A DNA stretch of 64,000 bases from UBA1756 sp045222555 (GTDB lineage Bacteria; Bacteroidota; Bacteroidia; Bacteroidales; WCHB1-69): contig JBGUYY010000117.1 in the NCBI GenBank assembly GCA_045222555.1, positions 1-64,000 on the forward strand, given 5' to 3'. Both the position numbers and the translations under genes were made by a program. Numbering within the stretch: position 1 is the stretch's first letter; every line of letters starts with the position of its first letter. Positions 42,101-50,677 of the stretch are shown one piece after another. The notes beneath the pieces are model-generated. The model did no database searches, had not been told where the DNA came from, and saw only the letters and a program-made list of their open reading frames with translations.

Positions 42101-45100
42101 TGTTGAGCAGATGACCCTGCCCACCACCAATGCCGACAATGCCACCACCGTAGATGTGACGGCTGACAAAGACTATGTCTTGAATGTTACCTTCGCTATC
42201 AACACTTACAATGTAACGCTTTGCAACCCGCTGACGGAAGGTACTGCTACCATCAACCCGACAGTGGTTGCTCATGACAGCACCGTTGAGGTGACTGTAG
42301 AGGTTACCACTCCTGGTTATCACGTACAGACCATCTTCAGCGATGAAGCCAATGTTCAGACCTATGGCGAGAACGACCATACGAATGTGACCTACACGTT
42401 GGCCAACGTGGTGAGCGACACCTGTATTGACGTTACCTTCGAATTGAACAACTACAACATTGTTGCTTCAGTTTCTGATCCTGACAATGGTGAGATTGTT
42501 CCGGAAGGTGATTCCGCAGTGCGTTACGGTGACAATGTCACTTACACCATTCGTCCGACCAACGACTGCCACTATATCAGCACCGTGGTGGTTGATGATA
42601 CCACTGTGATTGATGTGAACGACAGCGTCGCATTTGACTATACCTTCAGCGCAATCGACAACAACCACACCATCGTTGCTAACTTTGATGTGTATCGTTA
42701 TGAGGTGGCTACCGCTGTGAACGACGCTCTGATGGGCGAGGTTACTCCGACCGACACCTTGGATTGCGGTGAGACCTTCGACTACACGGTGACTCCGGCC
42801 TTCGGTTACCACATCGCTTCCGTTGAGGTTGACGGCGTGGCTGAGACGATTGCCGACAGCTCCACCTTCACCTCTGCTATTACGGATATCCACGCTGACC
42901 ACACCATCGATGTTACCTTCGAAATCAACCATTATTTGATTGACGTGACCGCTGGTGCTAACGGTACCATCGTTCCGGGTGACACCATTCTTGAACATGG
43001 TCAGGATATCACCTTCACCATCACTCCGGATGATTGCTACTACATCAGCGAGCTCATCGTTGACGGTGAAGATCAGGCTTCTCTGATCGTTCCTGAAGGA
43101 ATGACCTACAGCTTCGTCAACTTGACCGAGGCTCACACTATCGAGGCCAACTTCGAAATCTACACTTACGACATGACCGAGACCCACACGGGTGAAGGTA
43201 CGGTTTCCACCGCTGATGACATCAACTGCGGCGACGAATACACCTACACCATCACCGCTGGTACGGGTTGGCATATCGCCAGCATCGAGCTGGGTGGCAC
43301 CACCATCAACAACACGATGGAAGAGCCGAACGACTTCAACGACACGATCATCACTGTGAATCCTGTTCGTCAGGATACGATGATTACCGTGGTCTTCGAA
43401 ATCGACCACTACACGGTGAGCGCTTGCGCCGCTGTGAACGGTACGATTACCATCAACGATCCTGTTGAGGTTGATTCCAACATGAGCACCACTGCTACGA
43501 TCGTTGCTGATACGCTGAATGGTTACCACATCGTTGAGGTTACCGACAACCGCGGCGGTTCCATGACCTACGGCAACAACACCGACGTTGAGGTGGTTTA
43601 CAACATCGACAATGTGGATCAGGATATCGAAGTTTGCGCTACCTTCGCTCTCAACGAGTTCCATATCACCGCTACTGCTGGTGCCAATGGTACTATCGAT
43701 CCCGAAGGAACCGACACCATCTTCTATGGTGAAACCCTTACCTACACCATCACTGCTGACCAGCCGTGCTACTACATCTCTGCTGTTGACGTGGATGGCG
43801 AGAGCGTTTGGACGGGTTACACCGATTCCATCAGTCCGTACACCTACACCTTCACCGCTGCTGACTTCGACCAGGCTGTGGTTGAACACACCATCAATGC
43901 TGAGTTCACCATGTTCGAGTACAACATGACCTCCACCGCTTACGAAGACACGATGGGTACGGTGACCTCCGCTGTTGTAAACTGCGCTGAGGATTACACC
44001 TATGTTATCAACGCTAACTACGGATGGCACATCGACCATGTGGTTCTCGATGGTACGACCACCAACTATGACGGTCAGCCCACTGAGGACTCCATCACCG
44101 TTACGGACATCCACGAACATCACAACTTGGATGTTTATTTCGCAAGAAATTACTATCCTGTGACCGCCATCGCCAACGAACATGGTTCGATCGTGGTGGC
44201 TGGTACGACCAGTGTTGAACATGGTACGGGTGTTTCTTACGAAATCACTCCTGACCATTGCTACTACATCAGCGAGATTCTCGTGAATGGTGAGGCTCAG
44301 ACCATCGATAATATCGAAGGCGAGACCTTCGCTATCGCTTCCATCGAAGATACTACTGTGATTGAAGCCAGCTTCGAAATCTACAGATACTTCATGGGCG
44401 AGTCCCACACTGGTAATGGTACCGTCACCACCGACACGGTGGATTGCGACGCTGCATACCAGTACACCATCACTGCTGACACTGGTTGGCATATCGAAAG
44501 CCACACTCTGGGTGGCGTGACCTACACGCTGAACCACAACAGCGATGTTCAGGCTCTCAGAAACGTGACGGCTGCTACGCAGGATACCACTCTGGAGGTT
44601 ATCTTCGCTCGTAACAACTACACCATCGATGTTACTACCACGGGCAACGGTACTACCACCCCGGGTGACACCACCGTTGAGTACGAAGCTACGGTTGATT
44701 ACACCATCACTGCTGACTTCGGTCACCACATCGCTAGCGTAACCGTTGACGGCGTTGCAGAGAACGTTCCGGATAACGCTGACACTTACGATTACACCTT
44801 CAGCAACATCGATGCTAACCACACTCTGAATGTTGTGTTCGAACCCAATGTGTATGTCATCAATGCTACGGCTGAGGATCATGGTACGATCCTGCTCGAA
44901 GGCGACAACGAAGTGGTCTTCGGCGGCAGCGTGACCTTCTCCATCACCGCAGATCCTTGCTACAACATCAGCGCCATCTTGGTTGACGGCGAGGCTGACA
45001 CCAACTTCGTGGCTGGTGTTCCCACCGCTGAATACACCATGAGCGATATCGACAGCAACCACACTGTGGTGGCTCAGTTCGAAATCACCACCTACGAGGT

Positions 45101-47216
45101 GACCGTCAATGTAACTGGCAACGGTACGGCTGATCCGACCAGCGGCACTTACAACTGCGGTGACACTGTAGCCTTCACCTTCACTCCTGACAACGACGGT
45201 GTTGAAGTGGAGAGCGTGGTGGTGAACGGTAATAACATCGGCTCTGTGACCTCCTACGTCATCAACGGCATCTCCGCTGATTACACCATCGACGTCACCT
45301 TCGCCGACATTACCTATACGCTGACCTCTGTTGCTTACAACAATGGTACGATTGATCCTGTTGGTGACACTGTGGTGGCCTACAACGGTTCAATGACCTA
45401 CACCCTTACACCTGATGAATGTCAGACCGTTTCTGAACTGTTGGTCAACGGTGTTTCTTACCTCGACAGCGCAAGCTTCGATGGTACGACCCTCACCTTG
45501 GACAACATCCAGCGCGACATGACCATCCAGGCTTACTTCCAGGTGATGACCTACACGGTTGAGGCTACTCAGGCTGAAGGCGGTGTGATCACCGAGACGG
45601 GTGTTTACAACTGCGGTACCGATGTTACTTACAACATCACCGCTAACGATTGCTACACGCTGACCACTATCACCGTGGATGGTGAGGATATCACTTGTGA
45701 GTTGACCGATACCGTGATCGTCTTCAACGCTATCGATACCAACCACACCATCACCGCTACCTTCACGATGAACACTTACACCATCACCGCTTCCGTGAAC
45801 GACGATGCAGCTGGTGAAATCACCCCGACCGACACGTTCGACTGCGGTGAGACCCCGACTTACGAAATCACTCCGAACGAGGGTTACTACATTGTCAGCG
45901 TCATGGTTGACAGCGTTGAACAGGGTGCTATCGACAGCTACACCTTCAGCGCTCTCCATGCTGACCACACCATCGATGCTACCTTCGCTAAGTACACCTA
46001 CACGATTTCCGCATACGGTGCCAATGGCGTTGAGATCGACCCGATGGGTGACACCACGGTTGAGTATGGTGAAAGCGTTTCTTACACGCTCACGGTTGAC
46101 GATTGCTACGAAATCGTTGACGTGACCCTCGACGGTGAAAGCCTCGGTGCTGTGACCACGGTTGATGTGGACAACATCACGGCTGACCACGTTATCAATG
46201 TTGTGTCTGCTATCAAGACTTACATCATCACGGCTACGGCTACTGAAGGTGGTGTGATCACGCCTGCTGGCGAGGTTGAGGTCAACTGCGGTGGTTCGCA
46301 GTACTTCACCATCACGCCTGCTGAGGGTTATGTGATCGAAAGCGTTGAGGTTGACGGCAACGATGAAGGTGCTATCACCAGCTACCTCTTCGACTCCGTG
46401 ACCGCTGATGCTACCATCCATGTTACCTTCACCGCTATCGCTGACTCCACCTACACCATCACCGCTACGGCTGGTGCCAATGGTACCATCACGCCTGCTG
46501 GCGATGTGACCGTGAACTATGGTGCAAGCCAGTCCTTCGTGATCGTGCCCGACGAGTTCTACACCATCGGTGAGGTGCTCATCGACAGCGTGCCGCTGGC
46601 TACTCCGGTGGCTTCCTACACCTTCGTGAACGTGACGGCTAACCACACCATCGACGTGACCTTCGTACCGGCTGAATGCCCGGTTCCGACCTATGCTTGG
46701 ACGACCGACATCACCGACAATTCAGCTACTCTGAACTGGACTGACATGGAGGTGACTTCCTACACCATCCGTTACAAGACCTCCGCTGACACTGCCTACA
46801 CGATTGTGGACAACATCACGGATGTTACTTACGAACTGACGGGTCTGGAAGACAACACCGTTTACATGTGGAATGTGAAATCTGTCTGCATCGCCGACGA
46901 GGCTGAAAGCAACTGGAGCTCACAGCAGTCCTTCCGTACCGAGGGTACGCTTCCGGACACCACTGGTGTTGCTAACTACAGCCTTGACAATGTGAAGGTT
47001 TACAGCTATGGCAACGACATCTATGTGGTGAACAACAGCAATGTGATCATCAACAACGTTCAGGTGTACGACCTCAACGGCCGCATCATCTACAACGGCA
47101 AGGCTCAGGAGAACCCGACCGTTATCAACGTGAACGCTGCCAACGGCATGTATGTGGTGAGAGTGATCACTGCTGATGCAGTTTGCAACTACAAGGTCAG
47201 CATCTCACAGAGATAA
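36117..47216 (+). CDS. giant repeat-built surface protein with T9SS sorting domain
   Basis: 3699 residues. A long signal region (1-38, ending GNVDAQ) precedes an N-terminal beta domain (about 39-185) and a fibronectin III domain (about 188-267). Next come 12 modules of about 55 residues (268-925), each built on LPYTWNG and ending GCDSVVTLxLxV or GEDSTV. Then 31 modules of about 75-80 residues (926-3518) follow the InlB-B-like pattern: TATAGANGTIxPAG, ITPDxCYYIS, VDG, NHTIDVTF. A 145-residue jelly-roll-like domain (about 1380-1525) is inserted in the sixth. A second fibronectin III domain (3521-3612) and a type A sorting domain (3622-3699, VQVYDLNGRIIY) end the protein. It is probably a surface adhesin or matrix protein. 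From the third module on, the modules recur in blocks of five. Confidence 0.93.
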   Translation: MKRFYTFEPKNFRIFDKMKGFIAVALLMLMALGNVDAQVFRLVSSASDLNVGDTVIIAAKGYDYALSTDQQSNNRRQAAITKTDDKVTLTSDVEIIVLEAGNVTGTFALKAQGTAGYLYASSSSSNQLRTKPALDNNGSWSITISGGTASIVAQGTNTRNTMQYNTSGLFSCYGSASQAPICMYKKVCAEVETLTVTPDVTSAQATWSSMATSFVAELNGTPVTNFTQNGSNWTCDLTGLTPNTDYTFKVRSACQTDFEVANFTTGCTVYTDNTVNATIYEGQVYPFHGTDYSVADTYTIPMMDMYGCDSTITLVLEVLPPLNVHEEDITACDSYTLEKLDGSEIICTETNIYYDTLPGGAQGGLDSIHIVNLTIGQTYNIDTVITICETDLPFNFGPFNFPEGSQAMEMPIPLHYTFTTAAGCDSVVTLHLTIGETYEVDVDSTICENALPFTWNGVEFTAAGTQSTTLQTVLGCDSVVNMTVNVNTNTVSEINAEVVENNLPYELNGTQYTTSGTYTQMLENANGCDSTITLNLTVYMNVTGDAEQTICESQLPYVWNEVEFTAAGTASALLAGQGSHGEDSTVNMTLVVNPEYNVTDELAVCDNQMPYTWNGVEFTEAGTQQTTLTSVAGCDSVVVMTLTVNPTYAFTVDSTICENDLPFVWNDTTFGTETVVNSDYTYIFNGLSVAGCDSVVTLNLRVNGNSAETVQLKVLENELPYTYNEETYSTPGTYYQHIPNANGCDSTITVEFDFYPNITVDVDSTVCFSMLPITWNGKEFTAAGTDVVTFDAGGSHGEDSTVNMTLNVLESPVAEITYTICENELPYTQNGVTFDAAGVQDVVLTAANGCDSTLTMTVVVNPIYNETEEISLCPIELPFTWNDTTFEAATTLAGTTYTHVFHGTSALGCDSIVELTLTMKAQNECEFDVTATAGEHGTISPAGTDTYDYHATPTFTITPESCYEIAAITVNGVAVENPASPFTLEPIEENTTVDVTFQLINYELTWTNIGNGDGTVNDSVEGVFATALCGEMVQGYVVKAATGSHLTKVVWNNYPIVIGGNIDEWTINIPMTVDASNTNVEVEFTLDQFTVTATENDNTMGIVDPSTATIDYGHSAVIDILAETPAYHIERVVCGSDVVIYGNNTDVEETYTVQSVTSDTLVEVFFAINTYTITVEAATNGTIEPASTFTVEHGTDTTLTFTPDACYHVEEVLIDGVAQSPVPTSYDFVNISGDHTVAVTFSIDTFLMTGVAHEATMGEVIGGTADCGSNFEYTVNAFEGYHVDRIERGGSVIATYTNQPATVTSYINNVTEDTQIDAYFAINEYEVTATATNGTIAPATSTVAHGGSQTFTMTPDECYELTAVTVNGVDMMGDVTTTASDYVLVMKENFAAAVGNINSEMTVGNVLPGWTGSKVYPNEGMLKLGTSSVGGEITLPTLDLSTGDFHIEFDAAAYDNSSEQTTLVLTVNGVETEVDGLLRGDDNMQTFTYDFTNGTANTVISFESFQNNRSRFYLDNVKINTGSPAISTLTVSPIEGPTTVEATFSQQQFEVVTSVIEGTGEITPTTTFDCGDDVNVTMTAGEGYHINYYVVNGETTTLNTNDDTEVTVAVNSTRNDTVGVAFAINTYNITACTGTNGTLTVLNATVNHGDSAYVQVVADVANGYHIVEITDNAGGSLPLGQNTDTDVMYGLGEIQQDIEVCATFAHNLYPITVVNNNPEIGTIVPSVDSSWTWGEDVPFVITPSSECYYISEITVDGTTLTAGTDYTITGDTYTFVNVVDEHSITVGFDTVVYQMTATIDPASSATVTTGEANCGQNWDFVMEAAEGQHLAMVFVDYVLDTVFENQEDTYTYTVEDVHADHSVLVYTLIDEYAVNVTTIGEGVTNIDGDTTAVYNTTLDFTFAPNACNELVSFTINDVEYIDSIASMAYTWTATEDATVVVTYDSIRYIMAETHTGNGTVSFDSTVNCGETYTYEVQAEEGWHIESCILSDGVTDVEQMTLPTTNADNATTVDVTADKDYVLNVTFAINTYNVTLCNPLTEGTATINPTVVAHDSTVEVTVEVTTPGYHVQTIFSDEANVQTYGENDHTNVTYTLANVVSDTCIDVTFELNNYNIVASVSDPDNGEIVPEGDSAVRYGDNVTYTIRPTNDCHYISTVVVDDTTVIDVNDSVAFDYTFSAIDNNHTIVANFDVYRYEVATAVNDALMGEVTPTDTLDCGETFDYTVTPAFGYHIASVEVDGVAETIADSSTFTSAITDIHADHTIDVTFEINHYLIDVTAGANGTIVPGDTILEHGQDITFTITPDDCYYISELIVDGEDQASLIVPEGMTYSFVNLTEAHTIEANFEIYTYDMTETHTGEGTVSTADDINCGDEYTYTITAGTGWHIASIELGGTTINNTMEEPNDFNDTIITVNPVRQDTMITVVFEIDHYTVSACAAVNGTITINDPVEVDSNMSTTATIVADTLNGYHIVEVTDNRGGSMTYGNNTDVEVVYNIDNVDQDIEVCATFALNEFHITATAGANGTIDPEGTDTIFYGETLTYTITADQPCYYISAVDVDGESVWTGYTDSISPYTYTFTAADFDQAVVEHTINAEFTMFEYNMTSTAYEDTMGTVTSAVVNCAEDYTYVINANYGWHIDHVVLDGTTTNYDGQPTEDSITVTDIHEHHNLDVYFARNYYPVTAIANEHGSIVVAGTTSVEHGTGVSYEITPDHCYYISEILVNGEAQTIDNIEGETFAIASIEDTTVIEASFEIYRYFMGESHTGNGTVTTDTVDCDAAYQYTITADTGWHIESHTLGGVTYTLNHNSDVQALRNVTAATQDTTLEVIFARNNYTIDVTTTGNGTTTPGDTTVEYEATVDYTITADFGHHIASVTVDGVAENVPDNADTYDYTFSNIDANHTLNVVFEPNVYVINATAEDHGTILLEGDNEVVFGGSVTFSITADPCYNISAILVDGEADTNFVAGVPTAEYTMSDIDSNHTVVAQFEITTYEVTVNVTGNGTADPTSGTYNCGDTVAFTFTPDNDGVEVESVVVNGNNIGSVTSYVINGISADYTIDVTFADITYTLTSVAYNNGTIDPVGDTVVAYNGSMTYTLTPDECQTVSELLVNGVSYLDSASFDGTTLTLDNIQRDMTIQAYFQVMTYTVEATQAEGGVITETGVYNCGTDVTYNITANDCYTLTTITVDGEDITCELTDTVIVFNAIDTNHTITATFTMNTYTITASVNDDAAGEITPTDTFDCGETPTYEITPNEGYYIVSVMVDSVEQGAIDSYTFSALHADHTIDATFAKYTYTISAYGANGVEIDPMGDTTVEYGESVSYTLTVDDCYEIVDVTLDGESLGAVTTVDVDNITADHVINVVSAIKTYIITATATEGGVITPAGEVEVNCGGSQYFTITPAEGYVIESVEVDGNDEGAITSYLFDSVTADATIHVTFTAIADSTYTITATAGANGTITPAGDVTVNYGASQSFVIVPDEFYTIGEVLIDSVPLATPVASYTFVNVTANHTIDVTFVPAECPVPTYAWTTDITDNSATLNWTDMEVTSYTIRYKTSADTAYTIVDNITDVTYELTGLEDNTVYMWNVKSVCIADEAESNWSSQQSFRTEGTLPDTTGVANYSLDNVKVYSYGNDIYVVNNSNVIINNVQVYDLNGRIIYNGKAQENPTVINVNAANGMYVVRVITADAVCNYKVSISQR

Positions 47217-47235
47217 TCTGCTGACGATACGTAAC

Positions 47236-47267
47236 AAAAAGAGGGTTTCGCAAGGAACCCTCTTTTT
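47236..47267 (+). terminator. intrinsic terminator of the giant gene
   Basis: AAAAAGAGGGTT (47236-47247) pairs with AACCCTCTTTTT (47256-47267) around TCGCAAGG. It begins 20 bases after the stop codon at 47216 and ends in T residues. Confidence 0.88.
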
Positions 47268-47300
47268 TATTGATGTTTACTGAAATAGAAGAAAAAAGAG

Positions 47301-47308
47301 TAATTTTG
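47301..47308 (+). promoter_or_regulatory. -7 element of the second SDR gene
   Basis: TAATTTTG, 44 bases before the ATG at 47353, directly after the terminator of the giant gene. Confidence 0.6.
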
Positions 47309-47352
47309 CAGTTGGATTTTACTCTATTGCAAGATTAGATATTCAAAAAGTG

Positions 47353-48168
47353 ATGGATAAAACTTTCAAGAGATATTTATGGTCGGGGTGTACGGCGTTG
47401 GTCACGGGCGCGAGCTCGGGGATGGGCTTGGAGTATGCCCGGCAGTTGGCGGCTTCGGGATGTGACGTGGTGATGGTGAGCAACCAACAGCAGGAGTTGG
47501 AGCAATGTGCCGCCGAACTGAAAACCGCATATTCTGCCAAAATCTGGCCTGTTTATTGCGACTTGGCTCGGAATGAGTCTGCGGACGAGTTGTTCGCTAT
47601 TTGCCAAGAAAAGGGGCTGCAAATCGACATTCTCATCAATAATGCTGGAATGTTTTTCTTCAAGGAGTTGAAAGATGAGGTTTGTGAGGTGGGGGACAAG
47701 ATGTTGTTCTTGCACGTCATCACGCCGACGAGGCTGTGTGAGCGGTTTGCGGAGGGGATGAAGCAGCGGGGCAGGGGCTACATTCTGAATGTGTCGTCGG
47801 TGGCGGCGGGGATGTACGCGCCCGGATTGGTGATGTATAGTGCAACGAAGTCGTATCTGCGCAGTTTTTCTAAATCTTGGTATTATGAAATGAAGCCTTA
47901 CAGGGTATCGGTCACGGCGGTATGTCCGGGCGCGGTTTCGACAGGGTTGTACAAGGTGCTGCCTACGTTGGTGAAGATTCTGGATATCGCGGGTAAGTTC
48001 GGACTGGTATATTCGCCGCAGAAGTTGGTGCGCAAGGCGCTGAGGGCCATGTTTCGCCGTCGTCGTTGTGTTACGCCCGGGTGGTTCAACTTGCTGTTTG
48101 CGCCTGCGGTGAATGCGCTGCCGAAGCGGCTGGTGAGCCGTGTGTGGGGAAAGGTGAGGGGGAATTGA
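47353..48168 (+). CDS. short-chain dehydrogenase/reductase
   Basis: 271 residues; I choose the ATG at 47353 over a GTG one codon earlier. The cofactor site is ALVTGASSGMGLEYA (about 16-30), then LINNAGMFFF, catalytic Ser in NVSSVAAGMYAPG, and YSATK as the YxxxK pair. The C-terminal 60 residues are basic and hydrophobic (KALRAMFRRRRCVTPGW), which may attach the enzyme to the membrane. It resembles the other SDR of this window (9449-10228) and, like it, ends with a block beginning KLVRKA or TVARKA. Substrate unknown. Confidence 0.9.
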   Translation: MDKTFKRYLWSGCTALVTGASSGMGLEYARQLAASGCDVVMVSNQQQELEQCAAELKTAYSAKIWPVYCDLARNESADELFAICQEKGLQIDILINNAGMFFFKELKDEVCEVGDKMLFLHVITPTRLCERFAEGMKQRGRGYILNVSSVAAGMYAPGLVMYSATKSYLRSFSKSWYYEMKPYRVSVTAVCPGAVSTGLYKVLPTLVKILDIAGKFGLVYSPQKLVRKALRAMFRRRRCVTPGWFNLLFAPAVNALPKRLVSRVWGKVRGN

Positions 48169-48183
48169 AAGTTGAGGATTCGT

Positions 48184-48228
48184 GAGATTTGAAGATTTGA
48201 GAGATTTAAAAGATTTGAAATTTCGAAT
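48184..48228. repeat. A-rich simple repeat
   Basis: Imperfect tandem copies of GATTTGA(A/G) and GATTTAAA downstream of the SDR gene. No function visible. Confidence 0.5.
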
Positions 48229-48295
48229 ATAGAATTCGGAAGGGAGGGTTGAAGTTGTGGGGGGTATTGAAGATGGTGCGGCAGGGATAGGAGCG

Positions 48296-48357
48296 GACAC
48301 GAGCGAAGCGAAGTAAAGCGGATAGCCCGACGGCGACCGCAGGGAGCCGGGCCGCCC
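48296..48357. repeat. GC-rich intergenic element with bulged hairpin
   Basis: The stretch contains GAGCGAAGCGAAG, then AAGCGGATAGCCCGA, and ends GAGCCGGGCCGCCC. GCCC...GGC (48326-48335) can pair with GCCGGGC (48345-48352). Strings of the form AAGCGGATAGCCCG are familiar to me from intergenic regions of several Bacteroidetes genomes, so this is likely a dispersed element of the phylum. Confidence 0.5.
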
Positions 48358-48413
48358 TAAAAAAGATTAAAATAAAAGCGGGTTTAATGGTCCGAAAGGT
48401 GGAAACTAGCGAC

Positions 48414-50441
48414 CTACAGTTTTATAAACTTGTAGGAGAGAGAGGATTCCAGATTCTTGATTTTCAGGAAGTAAACGCCAGATGGAAGACCGGAAAGGTT
48501 GAGCTGGACATTGTTCTCGGCAGGATGCCAATTTTGGAGGCGTTGCCCCATGGCATTAAAGAGAGAGATCTCCTCAATGGGTTGCTCAGATTCAACATTC
48601 AGCACGTCATGAGCAGGATTTGGGAAGACTGAAAAAGATTGATTGCTAAAGTCTTGCACGCTGGTAATACTACCTTCGAATTCGATTTCGAAGCCATCGC
48701 CTTGGTTTTGTTCATCACTTTCGAAAACGAGCACGAGGCGGCGTTTATCGAACGAAATGATGGTATCGGGCATAGAGCCGGTATAGGTGGCCAGCAGATT
48801 CCCTTCAGAGGGCGATTGATAGAAAATATAAAGAAAGTCGTGCCCCTCTTCGAGGTCAAACTTCGTGAAATGCAGGTTGATAAAGGGACGGTTGAGAATG
48901 GTGATTTTGTACTGGCAGGCGGTAAGCGGCAGGTAGTCCTCGTCGCCGCTGCCGTCGTCGAAAGTGCCAGAAAGAGCGCCGCTGTTGAGGTAGCTGACGC
49001 AGAACTGAGGTTGTTGGGCGCTATAGCTGGCGAAAAAACGCTGTCCAGCGCCGGTGCCTTGGTAATGAACTATGATTTCAGCACAATCCCAATTGACAGT
49101 CAGAGAGCCTGTTGTGTCGGTCAGGATGATAATAGGCTGCCAGCAGTTGTCGGGATTGATATAGAGGGTATCGTTCGCAGAGAGGTCGTATCGGACAGAG
49201 AGTTGGATCCCATTGAGGTTAGGGACATCGGGTTGGATGTGCCATGTGTAATCGGAGGGGACATTGGCGTTGAGGAAGGAGCCGGAGTGGGAGGTCAGCG
49301 TGGTATCGCCCATAGCGGTTTGCGGTGCCGGATAGGTATATTGGATGGTGTCGGGGTAGGCGTTGATGATGAGTTCCTGGGCGAGGTTGAAGTGGGTGCC
49401 GGCGGTGTTGAGGTGAGTGGTGAGGAAGTAGCCGTCGTGGCTGCCGCCCCATCCGAAGTTAAAGTGGTAGTAGAGAACAGTGTCCACGGTTCTGTAGCCG
49501 TCGCAGATGAAGCCGTGGCCGTTGATGTCGGGCACGCTCCAGCCGGCATAGTAGAGCGGAATTTTTCTTTCCAGATGACTGATAATCAGACTGTCCCAAT
49601 CGAGTGTAGTGGAGTCCCTGAACACGTATTGGGTTTCAGGCGAATATTTGAAGTAGGTGCGGAGCACGTAGGCCGCGCTGTGGTTGTACATGCCGGAGCC
49701 GTTGACACCGTAGTGCATATCCACGCCCACGCCGCAGTGGTAGATCAGTTTTGAGATCTCGGTGTTGATGGCGTTGGGGGCGTCGCACATGGCGGAGTAG
49801 TCGTAGGTAGAGTTGCCGAAGTCGGCCGACTGGGTGCCGTAGTTTTCGTCGGTGTAGCTGTAGGAGCCGATGCCGGAGTGGGGCCAGCGGAAGTAGTACA
49901 TGAGCTGACCCATGGCGGTGGCCACGCAGCCGGTGACGCAGCGGTTGTTGTAGCCGGCGTAGTCGCGGGGGCAGTAGTAGTTGTAGAACTCCTCCTGGCT
50001 CCAGTGCGAGTGGGTGAGGGGTTCGATGGCCTCGCCGTTGCGGGGCAGGGAGCGCTGGTTGAGGATGTGGTTCCAGGCGGGGTGTTCGGTACCTTCGGGC
50101 GACTGTTGCAGGGCCGCGATCTGGTCGGCGTAGCTGTCGAGCCACATCCGGGCGGGCGGGATGACCTCGTTGTCGAGGTAGAACTGGTGGTCGGAGAAGG
50201 CGAGCACCGGCGGGGTGCGTTTGTCGCCGGAAACCACGACATAGCTGTCGGTGGAGTTGAAGATATAGAGCAGGTTATGGCCGTCGCGGGTGGTGGTGTG
50301 GGCGGTGCGCGACAGCTGCTTTCCTTGGCTTTGCAGGAAGGAGGCGGCGACGCTGGCGGCCTCTTCGGGGGTGACCGACTGTGCCCGCAGGGTGGGCAGC
50401 GACAGGGCCAGAACGAGGGTACAGAGGAGGATTTGTTTCAT
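48414..50441 (-). CDS. C10-family cysteine peptidase with T9SS sorting domain
   Basis: 675 residues from the ATG at 50441, which begins a clean signal peptide (1-20, ending TLRA). The propeptide (about 21-135) resembles the Spi/prostreptopain pro-region. The peptidase core shows the nucleophile Cys172 in TGCVATAMGQLMYYF and the His309 in NGHGFICDGYR, as in streptopain (SpeB) and interpain. A CUB-like beta domain (about 485-590) follows, then a type A sorting domain (about 600-675: VFPNPAHDVLNVES, LFNAMGQRLQNW, LPSGVYFLKI). It is likely a secreted protease activated by removal of the propeptide. Confidence 0.93.
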   Translation of the reverse strand: MKQILLCTLVLALSLPTLRAQSVTPEEAASVAASFLQSQGKQLSRTAHTTTRDGHNLLYIFNSTDSYVVVSGDKRTPPVLAFSDHQFYLDNEVIPPARMWLDSYADQIAALQQSPEGTEHPAWNHILNQRSLPRNGEAIEPLTHSHWSQEEFYNYYCPRDYAGYNNRCVTGCVATAMGQLMYYFRWPHSGIGSYSYTDENYGTQSADFGNSTYDYSAMCDAPNAINTEISKLIYHCGVGVDMHYGVNGSGMYNHSAAYVLRTYFKYSPETQYVFRDSTTLDWDSLIISHLERKIPLYYAGWSVPDINGHGFICDGYRTVDTVLYYHFNFGWGGSHDGYFLTTHLNTAGTHFNLAQELIINAYPDTIQYTYPAPQTAMGDTTLTSHSGSFLNANVPSDYTWHIQPDVPNLNGIQLSVRYDLSANDTLYINPDNCWQPIIILTDTTGSLTVNWDCAEIIVHYQGTGAGQRFFASYSAQQPQFCVSYLNSGALSGTFDDGSGDEDYLPLTACQYKITILNRPFINLHFTKFDLEEGHDFLYIFYQSPSEGNLLATYTGSMPDTIISFDKRRLVLVFESDEQNQGDGFEIEFEGSITSVQDFSNQSFSVFPNPAHDVLNVESEQPIEEISLFNAMGQRLQNWHPAENNVQLNLSGLPSGVYFLKIKNLESSLSYKFIKL

Positions 50442-50523
50442 AATGGGATGGGAATTGCGGTTTTTCATTTGTTAGTTGCCAACTTTCGGAAGTTTGGGGA
50501 CACTTCGGACTATAAATTAAGTG

Positions 50524-50531
50524 CAAAAATA
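50524..50531 (-). promoter_or_regulatory. -7 element of the C10 peptidase gene
   Basis: TATTTTTG on the minus strand, 83 bases before the ATG at 50441. The element fits either that start or the alternative ATG at 50468. Confidence 0.55.
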
Positions 50532-50677
50532 CACTAATTTTTCAATCTCACAATAAAAATACTCTATAATTTGCTATAACAACTTTAATACTTACTATTG
50601 TTATAATTGAAAATGCAATAATTATTTACTCTCTTCGTTTTAGCATTGTTTTTCTTTTAAACTTAAACAAGAACAAT

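Noticed and set aside
42468..45062. 864-codon open frame on the minus strand within the giant surface protein gene
   Set aside because: It is the mirror of a strongly codon-biased repeat gene. Its product is a low-complexity Val/Gly/Asp-rich string with the same period as the sense repeats and no start signals. Similar antisense frames occur at 36621-37649, 41349-42380 and 45390-46646.
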